27,306 bases of DNA from Ruminococcus sp. CAG:563 (GTDB lineage Bacteria; Bacillota; Clostridia; Oscillospirales; Acutalibacteraceae): NCBI GenBank assembly GCA_000434915.1, contig FR882045.1:11928-39233 (forward strand), read 5' to 3'. A model generated the notes under the pieces. The model worked only from the letters and a program-made list of their open reading frames with translations. It had not been told where the DNA came from and ran no database searches. Numbering within the stretch: position 1 is the stretch's first letter; each line of letters begins with the position of its first letter. Of the stretch, positions 15,593 through 21,922 are shown piece by piece. The translations under genes were made by a program, and so were the position numbers.

Positions 15593-15760
15593 TCAGAATT
15601 CCTCGGGGTGTCTTGAAAACCAGTCCTGAAATGCTTCGGCCATTTTCTGACCGGCACGCTCGGCGAAATCCGCTCTTTCTTCTTCCGTGAGATCGTTGAA
15701 CGGTACTTCCGTTCCGTCCTCTTTGATAAGAATGTTGTAACAGGTCAATTCTCCGGCCAT
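15593..15760 (-). CDS. Small early phage protein (55 aa)
   Basis: A short gene with AAAGGAG about ten bases before its ATG. The product begins MAGELTCYNILIKEDGTEVP, followed by FNDLTEEERADFAERAGQKM and an end DWFSRHPEEF. The 'short beta hairpin, then xLxxEExxxxAxR, then helix' pattern resembles many small clostridial phage early proteins annotated only as hypothetical. Reading frame, ribosome site and spacing to its neighbours support it as real. Confidence 0.65.
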   Translation of the reverse strand: MAGELTCYNILIKEDGTEVPFNDLTEEERADFAERAGQKMAEAFQDWFSRHPEEF

Positions 15761-15787
15761 AGTGAACACGCTCCTTTCGTCATATAT

Positions 15788-15883
15788 TTAATGTGTATGT
15801 GTGTGTAAAATTGTCCTATTCTTGCCGTTCTTGTCTGTCAAACCGAGGATAACATTGCCCTTTGGTGTTAATTTGAATTTCAT
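15788..15883 (-). CDS. Very short phage peptide ending HTHTH (31 aa)
   Basis: CAGGAGGTAACT precedes the ATG, one of the best ribosome sites in the window. The product is MKFKLTPKGNVILGLTDKNG followed by KNRTILHTHTH. Its last codons (ACACACACATACACATTAAA) recur word for word in the integrase leader on the other strand at about 17,994-18,010, where they likewise end a tiny frame in HTHTH. It lies just downstream of the Cro-like gene. Likely a translated micro-gene or a leader peptide. Confidence 0.55.
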   Translation of the reverse strand: MKFKLTPKGNVILGLTDKNGKNRTILHTHTH

Positions 15884-15904
15884 AGTTACCTCCTGTTCTT
15901 GCGT

Positions 15905-16126
15905 TTACTGATTTTCGTCTTGCCACTCTGACTCAGCGTCGCAGATTCTTTGTAAAGAAGTTTTAAACAAGTCTGCAAATTTAGTAATCAGCGTGACATC
16001 CATCTTCTTTTGACGAATTCCGTTTTCTATGGCATTGTAATATTGCCTTGAAATCCCGACATAATCAGCAACGTCCTGTTGCGAAAGATCGTGCTTCTTT
16101 CTTAATTCAACGAGATATGCTCTCAA
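15905..16126 (-). CDS. Cro-like XRE-family regulator
   Basis: A small helix-turn-helix protein: LRKKHDLSQQDVADYVGISRQYYNAIENG is a textbook XRE domain (residues about 8-36). The first gene of the lytic arm, transcribed away from the CI-like gene. I place the start at TTG 16,126, six bases after GGAGGTG; a TTG at 16,141 would place the ribosome site inside the gene. The length, about 73 residues, is usual for Cro. It would bind the shared operators at 16,143-16,279 and commit the phage to lytic growth. Confidence 0.85.
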   Translation of the reverse strand: MRAYLVELRKKHDLSQQDVADYVGISRQYYNAIENGIRQKKMDVTLITKFADLFKTSLQRICDAESEWQDENQ

Positions 16127-16142
16127 GTTTATCACCTCCAAC

Positions 16143-16279
16143 GTTTCATTTCGTTGACACTATTATACATCACGTTATTACTATTGTCAACATTCTGTTG
16201 CTAATTATTTGATTTTTGTTAGTTTGCACAAAATTATGTTTCATTTTGTTGCATAGTCTTGACACGTTTCATATTGTTG
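16143..16279. promoter_or_regulatory. CI/Cro operator region with three GTTTCATnnnGTTG sites
   Basis: The 14-mer GTTTCATTTCGTTG (16,143-16,156), GTTTCATTTTGTTG (16,238-16,251) and GTTTCATATTGTTG (16,266-16,279) are direct repeats differing at two positions. The first overlaps the predicted lytic transcription start; the third lies between the -35 and -10 of the repressor promoter. That is the arrangement expected for operators through which the CI-like and Cro-like proteins control both promoters. Confidence 0.75.
16162..16190 (-). promoter_or_regulatory. Lytic (PR-like) promoter
   Basis: On the - strand TTGACA (16,185-16,190) and TATAAT (16,162-16,167) are perfect consensus with a 17-base spacer. 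It drives the Cro-like gene and the early operon. The start point near 16,155 is covered by the first operator copy. Confidence 0.85.
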
Positions 16280-16286
16280 CTATAAT
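16259..16286 (+). promoter_or_regulatory. Repressor (PRM-like) promoter
   Basis: TTGACA (16,259-16,264) and TATAAT (16,281-16,286) are perfect consensus with a 16-base spacer, 18 bases before the repressor ATG. The third operator copy fills the spacer, so binding there should switch off repressor synthesis. Confidence 0.85.
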
Positions 16287-16304
16287 ACAGGTAGAGGTGA
16301 TTAC

Positions 16305-16619
16305 ATGGAAGCCCTTATGAAAATAAGAAAATCCAAAGGATTATCCCAGCAAGATGTTGCTGATTATCTTGGAATAAGCCGACAAGCATACTGTAATTAT
16401 GAAAACGATAAAAGAGAAGCAAGCTATGAAACGCTTTTGCAGCTCTCTGAATACTTTAATGTCACTGTTGATGAGCTTTTAGGAAGAGGAGCAAAGCCCC
16501 AAATTACAGACGCCGATATTCGCTTCGCCCTCTTTGACGGTGCGGACAATATAACAGATGAAATGTATGAAGAAGTCAAGCGCTTTGCCGAATATGTAAA
16601 ACAAAGGGAGAATAAATAA
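16305..16619 (+). CDS. CI-like XRE-family lysogeny repressor
   Basis: A 104-residue repressor. Residues 4-57 form an XRE helix-turn-helix (KIRKSKGLSQQDVADYLGIS and RQAYCNYENDKREASYETLL). The short C-terminal part (ITDADIRFALFDGADNITDE then MYEEVKRFAEYVKQR) is typical of Clostridia phage and ICE repressors, which lack a LexA-like autocleavage domain. AGAGGTG precedes the ATG. The ImmA-type peptidase gene overlaps its stop (TAATG), so relief of repression is likely by peptidase cleavage rather than RecA-stimulated self-cleavage; the mechanism is inference from the family. Confidence 0.9.
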   Translation: MEALMKIRKSKGLSQQDVADYLGISRQAYCNYENDKREASYETLLQLSEYFNVTVDELLGRGAKPQITDADIRFALFDGADNITDEMYEEVKRFAEYVKQRENK

Positions 16620-17029
16620 TGGAGTTATTAGAGTTGTACCAACTCGCCGATGCGGAACATATACCCGTTTATTCCTTTGATTTGCCGCAAACGCACTCTT
16701 TATCATTGATGAATAATGACGGTTCTTGTGCAGTTGCTATTGATCCCTTCGGACTTAATTCCACTAAAGATGAGAAGATACGATTAGCCCATGAGCTCGG
16801 TCATTGCGTTACAGGGAGCTTTTATAACAGATATTCGGATTTTGATATCAAAGCAAGATCCGAGTACAAGGCAGATAAATGGGCAATAAAAAAGCTCATC
16901 CCGAAGGACGAGCTACAAGCCGCATTTGAACAAGGTTATACCGAACCTTGGGATTTGGCTGAGTATTTTAATGTTACTGAAGGGTTTATAATTAAAGCCG
17001 TAAATTTTTATCAATTAGGAAATATATAA
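16619..17029 (+). CDS. ImmA/IrrE-family metallopeptidase
   Basis: A 136-residue zinc peptidase with HELGH at residues 58-62 and a downstream Glu in ARSEYKADKWA as probable third ligand. In ICEBs1 and many phages, ImmA cleaves the neighbouring repressor to induce the element. The start overlaps the repressor stop by one base, and AGGGAG lies seven bases before it. No transmembrane or secretion signal is present, so it acts in the cytoplasm. The coupling to the repressor supports ImmA function over a host protein-quality role. Confidence 0.9.
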   Translation: MELLELYQLADAEHIPVYSFDLPQTHSLSLMNNDGSCAVAIDPFGLNSTKDEKIRLAHELGHCVTGSFYNRYSDFDIKARSEYKADKWAIKKLIPKDELQAAFEQGYTEPWDLAEYFNVTEGFIIKAVNFYQLGNI

Positions 17030-17050
17030 TTTCATTGGACGGTGAAGTTT

Positions 17051-17146
17051 ATGGACGGACACGATTATGAATATCAAGTTGCTAATTACCTGAGAAATCA
17101 CGGTTACACAAATGTTAAAGTAACAAGAGTTTCCGGTGACTATTGA
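17051..17146 (+). pseudogene. Truncated N-terminus of an Mrr-like restriction endonuclease
   Basis: A 31-codon frame MDGHDYEYQVANYLRNHGYT then NVKVTRVSGDY, ending in TGA. It matches the start of small Mrr_cat-type endonuclease proteins, where the next residues after GDY would be Gly-Val-Asp, the catalytic part. The frame stops exactly there and no continuation is seen in the 64 bases before the next gene. GGTGA precedes the ATG. It is read as a decayed type IV restriction-like gene, or possibly a retained micro-peptide. The family match is by eye. Confidence 0.6.
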
Positions 17147-17210
17147 TTAACTTTAGTTCATAACCGCCTTGCGGTGTGATAAATAATTCAAAAAAAGAGG
17201 AGAAATAATT

Positions 17211-17861
17211 ATGTTTTGTCAAAAATGCGGAAAAGAAATACCCAACGATGCCAATATGTGCCCTTATTGCGGTTCAGCTCTTACAGCAAACGGTCTGCAA
17301 AATAATCCACAAAAAAAGGGAAAGAAAAAGAACAAGAAAGCTGGTTGTTTGGCTTCAATCGTTGTTGTCACCGTTGCCTTAATTGCGATTATTATCGTAA
17401 TTGCTGTTAGTAGCGGGAGTGATGGTGATTCATCCGGCAATACAACCAACAATTCAGGCAAGATAGAATCTTCGCAGGAAGTCAATGATACTGCAAAACC
17501 GATTTTTGAAGATGAATATATAAAAGCAAGTTTTGTTAAAGTTTATAACGACAAAGCTGTTGACATGTCTGTTGAGGGCGTATCATATATGCAATTACTT
17601 GTTGAGAATAAAAGTAATCAGAGTTTAACAATCGGATTCAAAAATGCTGCGATTAACGGAATGTCAACTACAATTGGCAGTGGATTACCTGTTACCGTTC
17701 TTCCGGGCAATTCATCTCAGCAGCCGTTCATTCTTTTTACTAAGAACACAGGAGTTACTTCTGCTGACGATATTAGCAAAATTCAGTTTTCTTTCTGCCT
17801 TATGGACGAAAATGCTCATATTGTCGATGAAACGGAAACAGTTACAATAAACGTTAAATAA
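17211..17861 (+). CDS. Zinc-ribbon membrane protein with extracytoplasmic DUF4352-like domain
   Basis: A 216-residue protein. An N-terminal zinc ribbon (Cys3, Cys6, Cys17, Cys20) is followed by a very basic stretch (KKGKKKNKK), a single transmembrane helix at about residues 48-67 (IVVVTVALIAIIIVIAV), a Ser/Asn/Gly-rich linker and a beta-sandwich-like domain (VEGVSYMQLLVENKSNQSL, then FVLF/IQFSFCLMD). This zinc_ribbon_2 + TM + DUF4352 layout is common in Firmicutes. GAGGAG precedes the ATG. It sits in the lysogeny arm, so it is probably expressed from the dormant prophage as a 'moron'. A role at the host envelope is possible but unproven. Confidence 0.8.
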   Translation: MFCQKCGKEIPNDANMCPYCGSALTANGLQNNPQKKGKKKNKKAGCLASIVVVTVALIAIIIVIAVSSGSDGDSSGNTTNNSGKIESSQEVNDTAKPIFEDEYIKASFVKVYNDKAVDMSVEGVSYMQLLVENKSNQSLTIGFKNAAINGMSTTIGSGLPVTVLPGNSSQQPFILFTKNTGVTSADDISKIQFSFCLMDENAHIVDETETVTINVK

Positions 17862-17950
17862 TCAGATAAAGTGAGTTACATTCACAAGTTTCTTCATAAC
17901 TACCCGAAAGAGTAATTCGTGATTTATTTTCACATCAATAGATGTAAAAA

Positions 17951-18057
17951 ATGCCGCCGGTGCTGGAACACCGAACGGCAAAAGATACAATCCACACACA
18001 TACACATTAAAAAGGAGCAGATTGCGTAAATATATTATCACATCTGCTTCGTTTTTG
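17951..18057 (+). promoter_or_regulatory. Structured leader of the integrase gene: micro-frame, ribosome site, terminator
   Basis: Within 17,862-18,095 (no full gene) lies a hairpin (GCCG..CGGTG / CACCG..CGGC, about 17,953-17,979) overlapping a 19-codon frame MPPVLEHRTAKDTIHTHTH that ends at 18,009. AAAAAGGAG follows, then a TTG frame of 14 codons (MRKYIITSASFLQV). Across it folds AGCAGAT / ATCTGCT (18,016-18,051) followed by TCGTTTTTG, an intrinsic terminator. This is the layout of a translation-coupled attenuator in front of the recombinase gene. Function is inferred from structure only. Confidence 0.5.
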
Positions 18058-18095
18058 CAAGTTTAATTTACTCAAAAATAAAGCAGGTGTTTTTT

Positions 18096-19523
18096 ATGAC
18101 AACAGCAGCTGCATATATCAGAGTTTCCTCCGAGCGTCAGGACGAATATTCTCCCGATTCTCAGAAGAAGCTCATCAGAGAATATGCAAAGAAAAATAAT
18201 ATCGAAGTGCCGGAAGAGCTTATCTTCTTTGACGACGGTATCAGTGCAAAGACAGCTACCAAGCGAACACAATTCAACCGTATGATTGCTCTTGCCAAAG
18301 AGAAAGAGCCTCCGTTCGACGCCATCCTTGTGTGGAAATTCTCACGATTTGCCCGAAACCAAGAGGAAAGCATTGTTTACAAGAACATCCTACGTAAAAA
18401 AGGCATACAGGTCATCAGTATATCGGAGCCGATTATCGACTCCCCTTTCGGCGATCTGATCGAGCGTATTATTGAGTGGATGGACGAATATTACCTCATC
18501 AATCTTTCCACAGAAGTAAAACGTGGAATGACTGAAAAGCTCTCACGAGGTGAAGCCTTATGTCCTCCGGCATACGGTTACGACATACAGGACGGCAAAT
18601 ATATCATAAATTCCGACGAAGCGCCGCACATTATAGAGATATTTAACGACTTTCTCAGCGGTTTACCAATGCGTCAAATTGCTCTGAAATGTGCCGCAAA
18701 AGGTCTCAGGACCCACAGGGGAAATCCGTTCGAAGCTCGGACTATCAGATATATTCTTTATAATCCCGTATATGTCGGTAAAATCCGTTGGTCTACCGAC
18801 GGCCGTGCAAGCTCATTAAGAGACTTCTCAAATCCGAGTACCGTAATTGTAGACGGTATTCATGAGCCGATTATCTCTCAGGAAGTGTGGGACGCTACCC
18901 AGGCAAAATTGACAAAGATACAGACAATGTACGGCAAGAATCAGCGACCCGATCAGCAGGTAGAATGGATGTTAAAAGGTCTTATGCGCTGCGAGTGCGG
19001 AGCTACATTGACAATGCTCGGTACGTCCTGCCCGTCAATGCAATGTCACGCTTACACCAAAGGTACGGGGAAGTGTGTAACTTCCCACTGCCTGTCAATA
19101 AGCAAGGCAAATAAGCTTGTAATAGCCAACCTTGAAAAACTCGTCAATAACAAACAATTTAACTTTGTACCTGCCGAAAATATCACTCAGACGGTCGATT
19201 ACGACGCCTTAATTAAAAAGGAATATGCAAGGCTTGCAAGAGCAAAAGAGGCCTTTCTCGCCGAAATAGATACCGTCGATGAGTACCGTGAGAATAAGGC
19301 AAGAATCACAAAAGCAATAAAGCAACTTGAGCGCGAACGAAATTCACATAAAACTGAAGAAATTGACGTTGATGAATTCAGCGAAAAAATACGTCAGGTT
19401 TTACGAACAATCACCGATGCATCGGTAAGCGAAAAAGCAAAAAATGAAACCCTGCGTACCGTGATTGCCAAAATCGTGTACGAAAAATCAAAGAAAAGAC
19501 TTGTTTTTTTCTTTCACACATAA
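18096..19523 (+). CDS. int: Large serine integrase (phage site-specific recombinase)
   Basis: A 475-residue serine recombinase that integrates and excises the prophage. The catalytic domain begins AAAYIRVSSERQDEYSPDSQ, with Ser11 as probable nucleophile, continuing DDGISAKTATKRTQFNRMI and WKFSRFARN. The recombinase domain (PPAYGYDIQDGKYIINSDEA) and a zinc ribbon (CECGATLTMLG... GKCVTSHC) are followed by a coiled-coil tail (EYARLARAKEAFLAEIDT). I prefer ATG 18,096 over a GTG nine bases earlier because GCAGGTG lies seven bases upstream. All motifs are intact. Its stop is 21 bases from the cotJC remnant. Excision by this family usually also needs a directionality factor, which I cannot identify. 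Confidence 0.95.
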   Translation: MTTAAAYIRVSSERQDEYSPDSQKKLIREYAKKNNIEVPEELIFFDDGISAKTATKRTQFNRMIALAKEKEPPFDAILVWKFSRFARNQEESIVYKNILRKKGIQVISISEPIIDSPFGDLIERIIEWMDEYYLINLSTEVKRGMTEKLSRGEALCPPAYGYDIQDGKYIINSDEAPHIIEIFNDFLSGLPMRQIALKCAAKGLRTHRGNPFEARTIRYILYNPVYVGKIRWSTDGRASSLRDFSNPSTVIVDGIHEPIISQEVWDATQAKLTKIQTMYGKNQRPDQQVEWMLKGLMRCECGATLTMLGTSCPSMQCHAYTKGTGKCVTSHCLSISKANKLVIANLEKLVNNKQFNFVPAENITQTVDYDALIKKEYARLARAKEAFLAEIDTVDEYRENKARITKAIKQLERERNSHKTEEIDVDEFSEKIRQVLRTITDASVSEKAKNETLRTVIAKIVYEKSKKRLVFFFHT

Positions 19524-19565
19524 AGTTATATTCCTTTACTATCTGGCGGTCCGGACGGAGAGCTC
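19524..19565. other. Prophage right attachment junction (attR) inside cotJC
   Basis: Left of about 19,545 the sequence is phage-derived; from GGCGGTCCGGACGG it reads as CotJC codons (GGPDGELGASLRYL). CotJC proteins have Gln-Tyr before the Gly-Gly, but here the codons are CTA TCT, so homology breaks within a few bases of 19,545. Serine integrases cross over at a 2-bp core within a ~40-bp site, so the exact core cannot be set without the left junction; it probably lies in GGCGGTCC. Confidence 0.75.
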
Positions 19566-20054
19566 GGTGCCTCACTGAGATATCTCAGCCAGCGTTTTTC
19601 AATGCCATATCCCGAACTTAAGGGACTTCTGACGGATATAGGTACAGAGGAATTGGGACATCTTGAAATGATCGGAGCGATCGTTCATCAGCTGACGAGA
19701 AATCTTTCGTATGATGAAATCAAACGCAGTGGATTTGACACCTACTTTGTTGATCACACAACGGGCGTTTACCCGACGGCGGCGAGCGGATTCCCGTGGT
19801 CGGCGGCCGAAATGCAATCAACAGGTGATACTATCACCGACCTGATGGAAAACATGGCGGCCGAGCAAAAGGCAAGAGTCACTTACGACAACATTTTACG
19901 TTTGGTCGATGACCCTGATGTTCGTGATGTAATCAAGTTCCTGCGTGAACGTGAAATTGTCCACTTCCAGCGATTCGGTGAAGGTTTAAGGATTGCAACT
20001 GATAAGCTTAATTCCAAAAACTTCTATGCCTTCAACCCGTCGTTCGATAAATAA
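19545..20054 (+). pseudogene. cotJC: cotJC, 3' part (spore coat, manganese-catalase family), split by the prophage
   Basis: 169 codons in an open frame, corresponding to CotJC minus about 25-30 N-terminal residues (the B. subtilis protein is about 190). The five likely metal ligands of manganese catalases are present: Glu in DGELGAS, Glu and His in TEELGHLE, Glu in AAEQKAR and His in EREIVHFQR. No start codon with a ribosome site lies at its beginning; the first ATG at 19,602 has none. The integrase TAA at 19,521 is in the same frame, so no fusion forms. Promoter, start and probably cotJA/cotJB should lie beyond the left end of the prophage. Excision would restore it. Confidence 0.9.
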
Positions 20055-20086
20055 TTTTCTATTCACTCGGAGCAAAAAAGTGCCTC

Positions 20087-20124
20087 AAAAGCCGTGTCTT
20101 AATCAATGGCAAGACACGGCTTTT
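20087..20124. terminator. Strong bidirectional terminator after cotJC
   Basis: A perfect 14-bp stem, AAAAGCCGTGTCTT / AAGACACGGCTTTT, with a 10-base loop, A-rich before and T-rich after. It ends cotJC transcription and also any read-through from the integrase. Confidence 0.92.
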
Positions 20125-20317
20125 CCTATGCCCGAAAAAAATAAACGGGAGATTCTAACCGGAAAATATTTATCTCACAGCCCATGATAAACAAGTCGGA
20201 CAAGCTTATTTCCGCCGAAGAAAACCGATTGTTGAACGGGTCAAGTCAATGTACGGTGATGACGTTGAAGTCCTTGTCAGCCTTTTCAACAGATCTTCTT
20301 TTGTACTCATAATTGTC
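20125..20317. other. Intergenic stretch with possible decayed coding sequence
   Basis: No intact gene. A 19-codon frame (MPEKNKREILTGKYLSHSP) at 20,130-20,189 stops with TGA, and a +1 frame then reads VGQAYFRRRKPIVERVKSMYG and DDVEVLVSLFNR without a stop to about 20,350. This could be the remains of a short host gene broken by a frameshift; no family is recognised and chance is not excluded. Confidence 0.3.
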
Positions 20318-20362
20318 AAAAAAATTACCCTCCTTATCGAATGTCCGATAAAGAGGATAATA
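20318..20362 (-). terminator. Intrinsic terminator of the iscS-iscU-mnmA operon
   Basis: On the - strand TTATCCTCTTTATCG pairs with CGATAAGGAGGGTAA (loop about 6 bases), followed by TTTTTTTG. It lies 37 bases after the mnmA stop codon. Confidence 0.85.
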
Positions 20363-20398
20363 TCATAATCCTTGATTGTAACGCCTATACATTTATAA

Positions 20399-21469
20399 TT
20401 ATATAATTGTGCCGCCGCCGACAACGATGTCTCCGTCATAGAACACAACCGCCTGACCGGGAGCTATCGCACGCTGGGGCGTTTTAAAATCGACGCTGAC
20501 GTTTCCGTTTTTGAGCGGAGTGATAACTGCGTCGGTTTCCTTTTGCCGGTATCTGACCTTTGCCTTGACCCTCATCGGCTCTGTGAGCTTTTCAATCGAG
20601 ATAAAGTTTAAATCCGTTGCTTCAAGGTGATTTGAGAATAAATCATCATTTGAGCCGAGCACAACCCGGTTCTTGTCAAGGTCCTTACTGACAACATAGT
20701 ACGGTGCTTTCGCCGCAATGCCCAAGCCCTTGCGCTGACCTATCGTGTAGTTGATTATGCCCTTATGCTTGGCAATAAAATTACCGTCACGGTCAACAAA
20801 ATCGCCCTCGATAAATCGAAATCCGCACCATTTTTCAATGAAGTGGGCATAGTCACCGTCGGGAACAAAGCAGATATCCTGGCTATCGTGCTTGTCGGCA
20901 TTTACAAAGCCCTGTGCTTCGGCAATTTCCCTCGCCTCATGCTTGGTCATTCTGCCGAGCGGGAAAAGGATTCTGCTGAGCTGATCCTGCGTGAGCGAAT
21001 ACAAAACGTAGCTTTGATCCTTTGTATCATCGGCCGCCTTGCGAAGAATCCAGCGACCCTTTTCTTCGTCGTATTCGTTGATGGCGTAGTGACCCGTTAC
21101 GACGTAGTCAAACTGCAATTCCTTTGCTCTGTGCATGAGCTGATCAAACTTGATATATCTGTTGCAGTCAATGCACGGGTTCGGCGTTCTGCCGTTGCGA
21201 TATGCGTCAACGAATCGCTCGATAACCTGCAATTTGAAATTATCGGTATAATTGAAAACATAATAAGGTATACCGAGTCTGTTTGCAACGCTCCTTGCGT
21301 CCTCAACATCGTCGAGCGAACAGCAGGTCTTTTCCTTTTTTATCCCGATATCCTCGTTATTGTAAAGCTTCATCGTTACGCCTATCGCTTCATAGCCCTG
21401 CTGAGTTATCAGATAAGCAGCGACGGAGCTGTCAACTCCGCCGCTCATGGCAATCATAGCCTTTTTCAT
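20399..21469 (-). CDS. mnmA: tRNA-specific 2-thiouridylase MnmA
   Basis: A 356-residue enzyme that makes 2-thiouridine at the wobble position of Lys, Glu and Gln tRNAs, using ATP and sulfur relayed from cysteine desulfurase. The PP-loop SGGVDSS is at residues 9-15; NPCIDCNRYIKF carries one catalytic Cys and SQDICFV the other; TIGQRKGLGI and the C-terminal PGQAVVFYDGD are typical. Length is normal (about 355-370). It follows iscU by three bases, so it is co-transcribed with its sulfur donor iscS, a common clostridial arrangement. Confidence 0.97.
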   Translation of the reverse strand: MKKAMIAMSGGVDSSVAAYLITQQGYEAIGVTMKLYNNEDIGIKKEKTCCSLDDVEDARSVANRLGIPYYVFNYTDNFKLQVIERFVDAYRNGRTPNPCIDCNRYIKFDQLMHRAKELQFDYVVTGHYAINEYDEEKGRWILRKAADDTKDQSYVLYSLTQDQLSRILFPLGRMTKHEAREIAEAQGFVNADKHDSQDICFVPDGDYAHFIEKWCGFRFIEGDFVDRDGNFIAKHKGIINYTIGQRKGLGIAAKAPYYVVSKDLDKNRVVLGSNDDLFSNHLEATDLNFISIEKLTEPMRVKAKVRYRQKETDAVITPLKNGNVSVDFKTPQRAIAPGQAVVFYDGDIVVGGGTII

Positions 21470-21472
21470 GGC

Positions 21473-21922
21473 TCAACCCTCTCGGCTGCAGCCCTCGCAG
21501 CTTTCGCAGTTGCTTCCGCAGTCACTGCCGAATACATTCGGATCAAGCTCAAGACCGTTCTTGGTGTAATAATCCTTGAGAGCCGCCTTAACAGCCTGCT
21601 CGGCAAGAACGGAACAGTGAATCTTTGCCGGCGGAAGTCCGTCAAGAGCCTCAACAACAGCCTTGTTGCTGAGCTTGAGAGCATCCTCGATCTTCTGACC
21701 CTTGATCATCTCGGTTGCAATCGAGCTTGTAGCGATTGCCGAAGCGCAGCCAAACGTATTGAACTTAACGTCCTCGATTTTACCGTCCTTGATTTTGAGG
21801 TACATTTTCATTATATCTCCGCACTTAGCATTGCCAACCTCGCCGACGCCGTCTGCGTCATCCATTTTGCCGAGGTTTCTCGGATGCTGGAAGTGGTCCA
21901 TTACCTTTTCACTGTACAGCAT
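21473..21922 (-). CDS. iscU: Iron-sulfur cluster scaffold IscU/NifU N-terminal type
   Basis: A 149-residue scaffold on which IscS-derived sulfur and iron form [2Fe-2S] clusters. The three ligand cysteines are in GNAKCGD, FGCASAI and HCSVLAEQA. The tail is unusual compared with E. coli IscU: DCGSNCESCEGCSREG adds four cysteines, a feature seen in clostridial NifU-like scaffolds. AAAGGAGAGG precedes the ATG, which lies 14 bases inside the iscS gene. Middle gene of the iscS-iscU-mnmA operon. Confidence 0.96.
   Translation of the reverse strand: MLYSEKVMDHFQHPRNLGKMDDADGVGEVGNAKCGDIMKMYLKIKDGKIEDVKFNTFGCASAIATSSIATEMIKGQKIEDALKLSNKAVVEALDGLPPAKIHCSVLAEQAVKAALKDYYTKNGLELDPNVFGSDCGSNCESCEGCSREG

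Larger units (their letters stand above)
1..19545. mobile_element. Prophage, right-hand part (left end outside the window)
   Basis: A temperate siphovirus-like prophage. Packaging and head genes (terminase, portal, minor capsid), a replication module, a CI/Cro-type control region and a large serine integrase occur in the usual modular order. The integrase lies at the extreme right and ends 21 bases before chromosomal cotJC coding sequence, which fixes the right boundary near 19,524-19,551. The left boundary is not in the window because the structural genes continue past base 1 on the - strand. All modules seen look intact, so the phage may be functional; only the Mrr-like fragment at 17,051 is clearly degraded. 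Functionality is inference. Confidence 0.93.

Noticed and set aside
15400..15657. 85-codon - strand frame overlapping the membrane coiled-coil gene
   Set aside because: It covers two better-supported genes in other frames, lacks a ribosome site and resembles no protein.
17979..18008. Sigma-E-like promoter (CATACACAT) before the integrase
   Set aside because: The -10-like string is part of the repeated CACACATACACAT motif and no -35 match lies at the right distance.
19602..20054. Treating the 150-codon frame from ATG 19,602 as a complete manganese catalase-like gene
   Set aside because: Homology continues upstream of that ATG in the same frame to about 19,545, no ribosome site precedes the ATG, and the first metal-ligand Glu would be lost.
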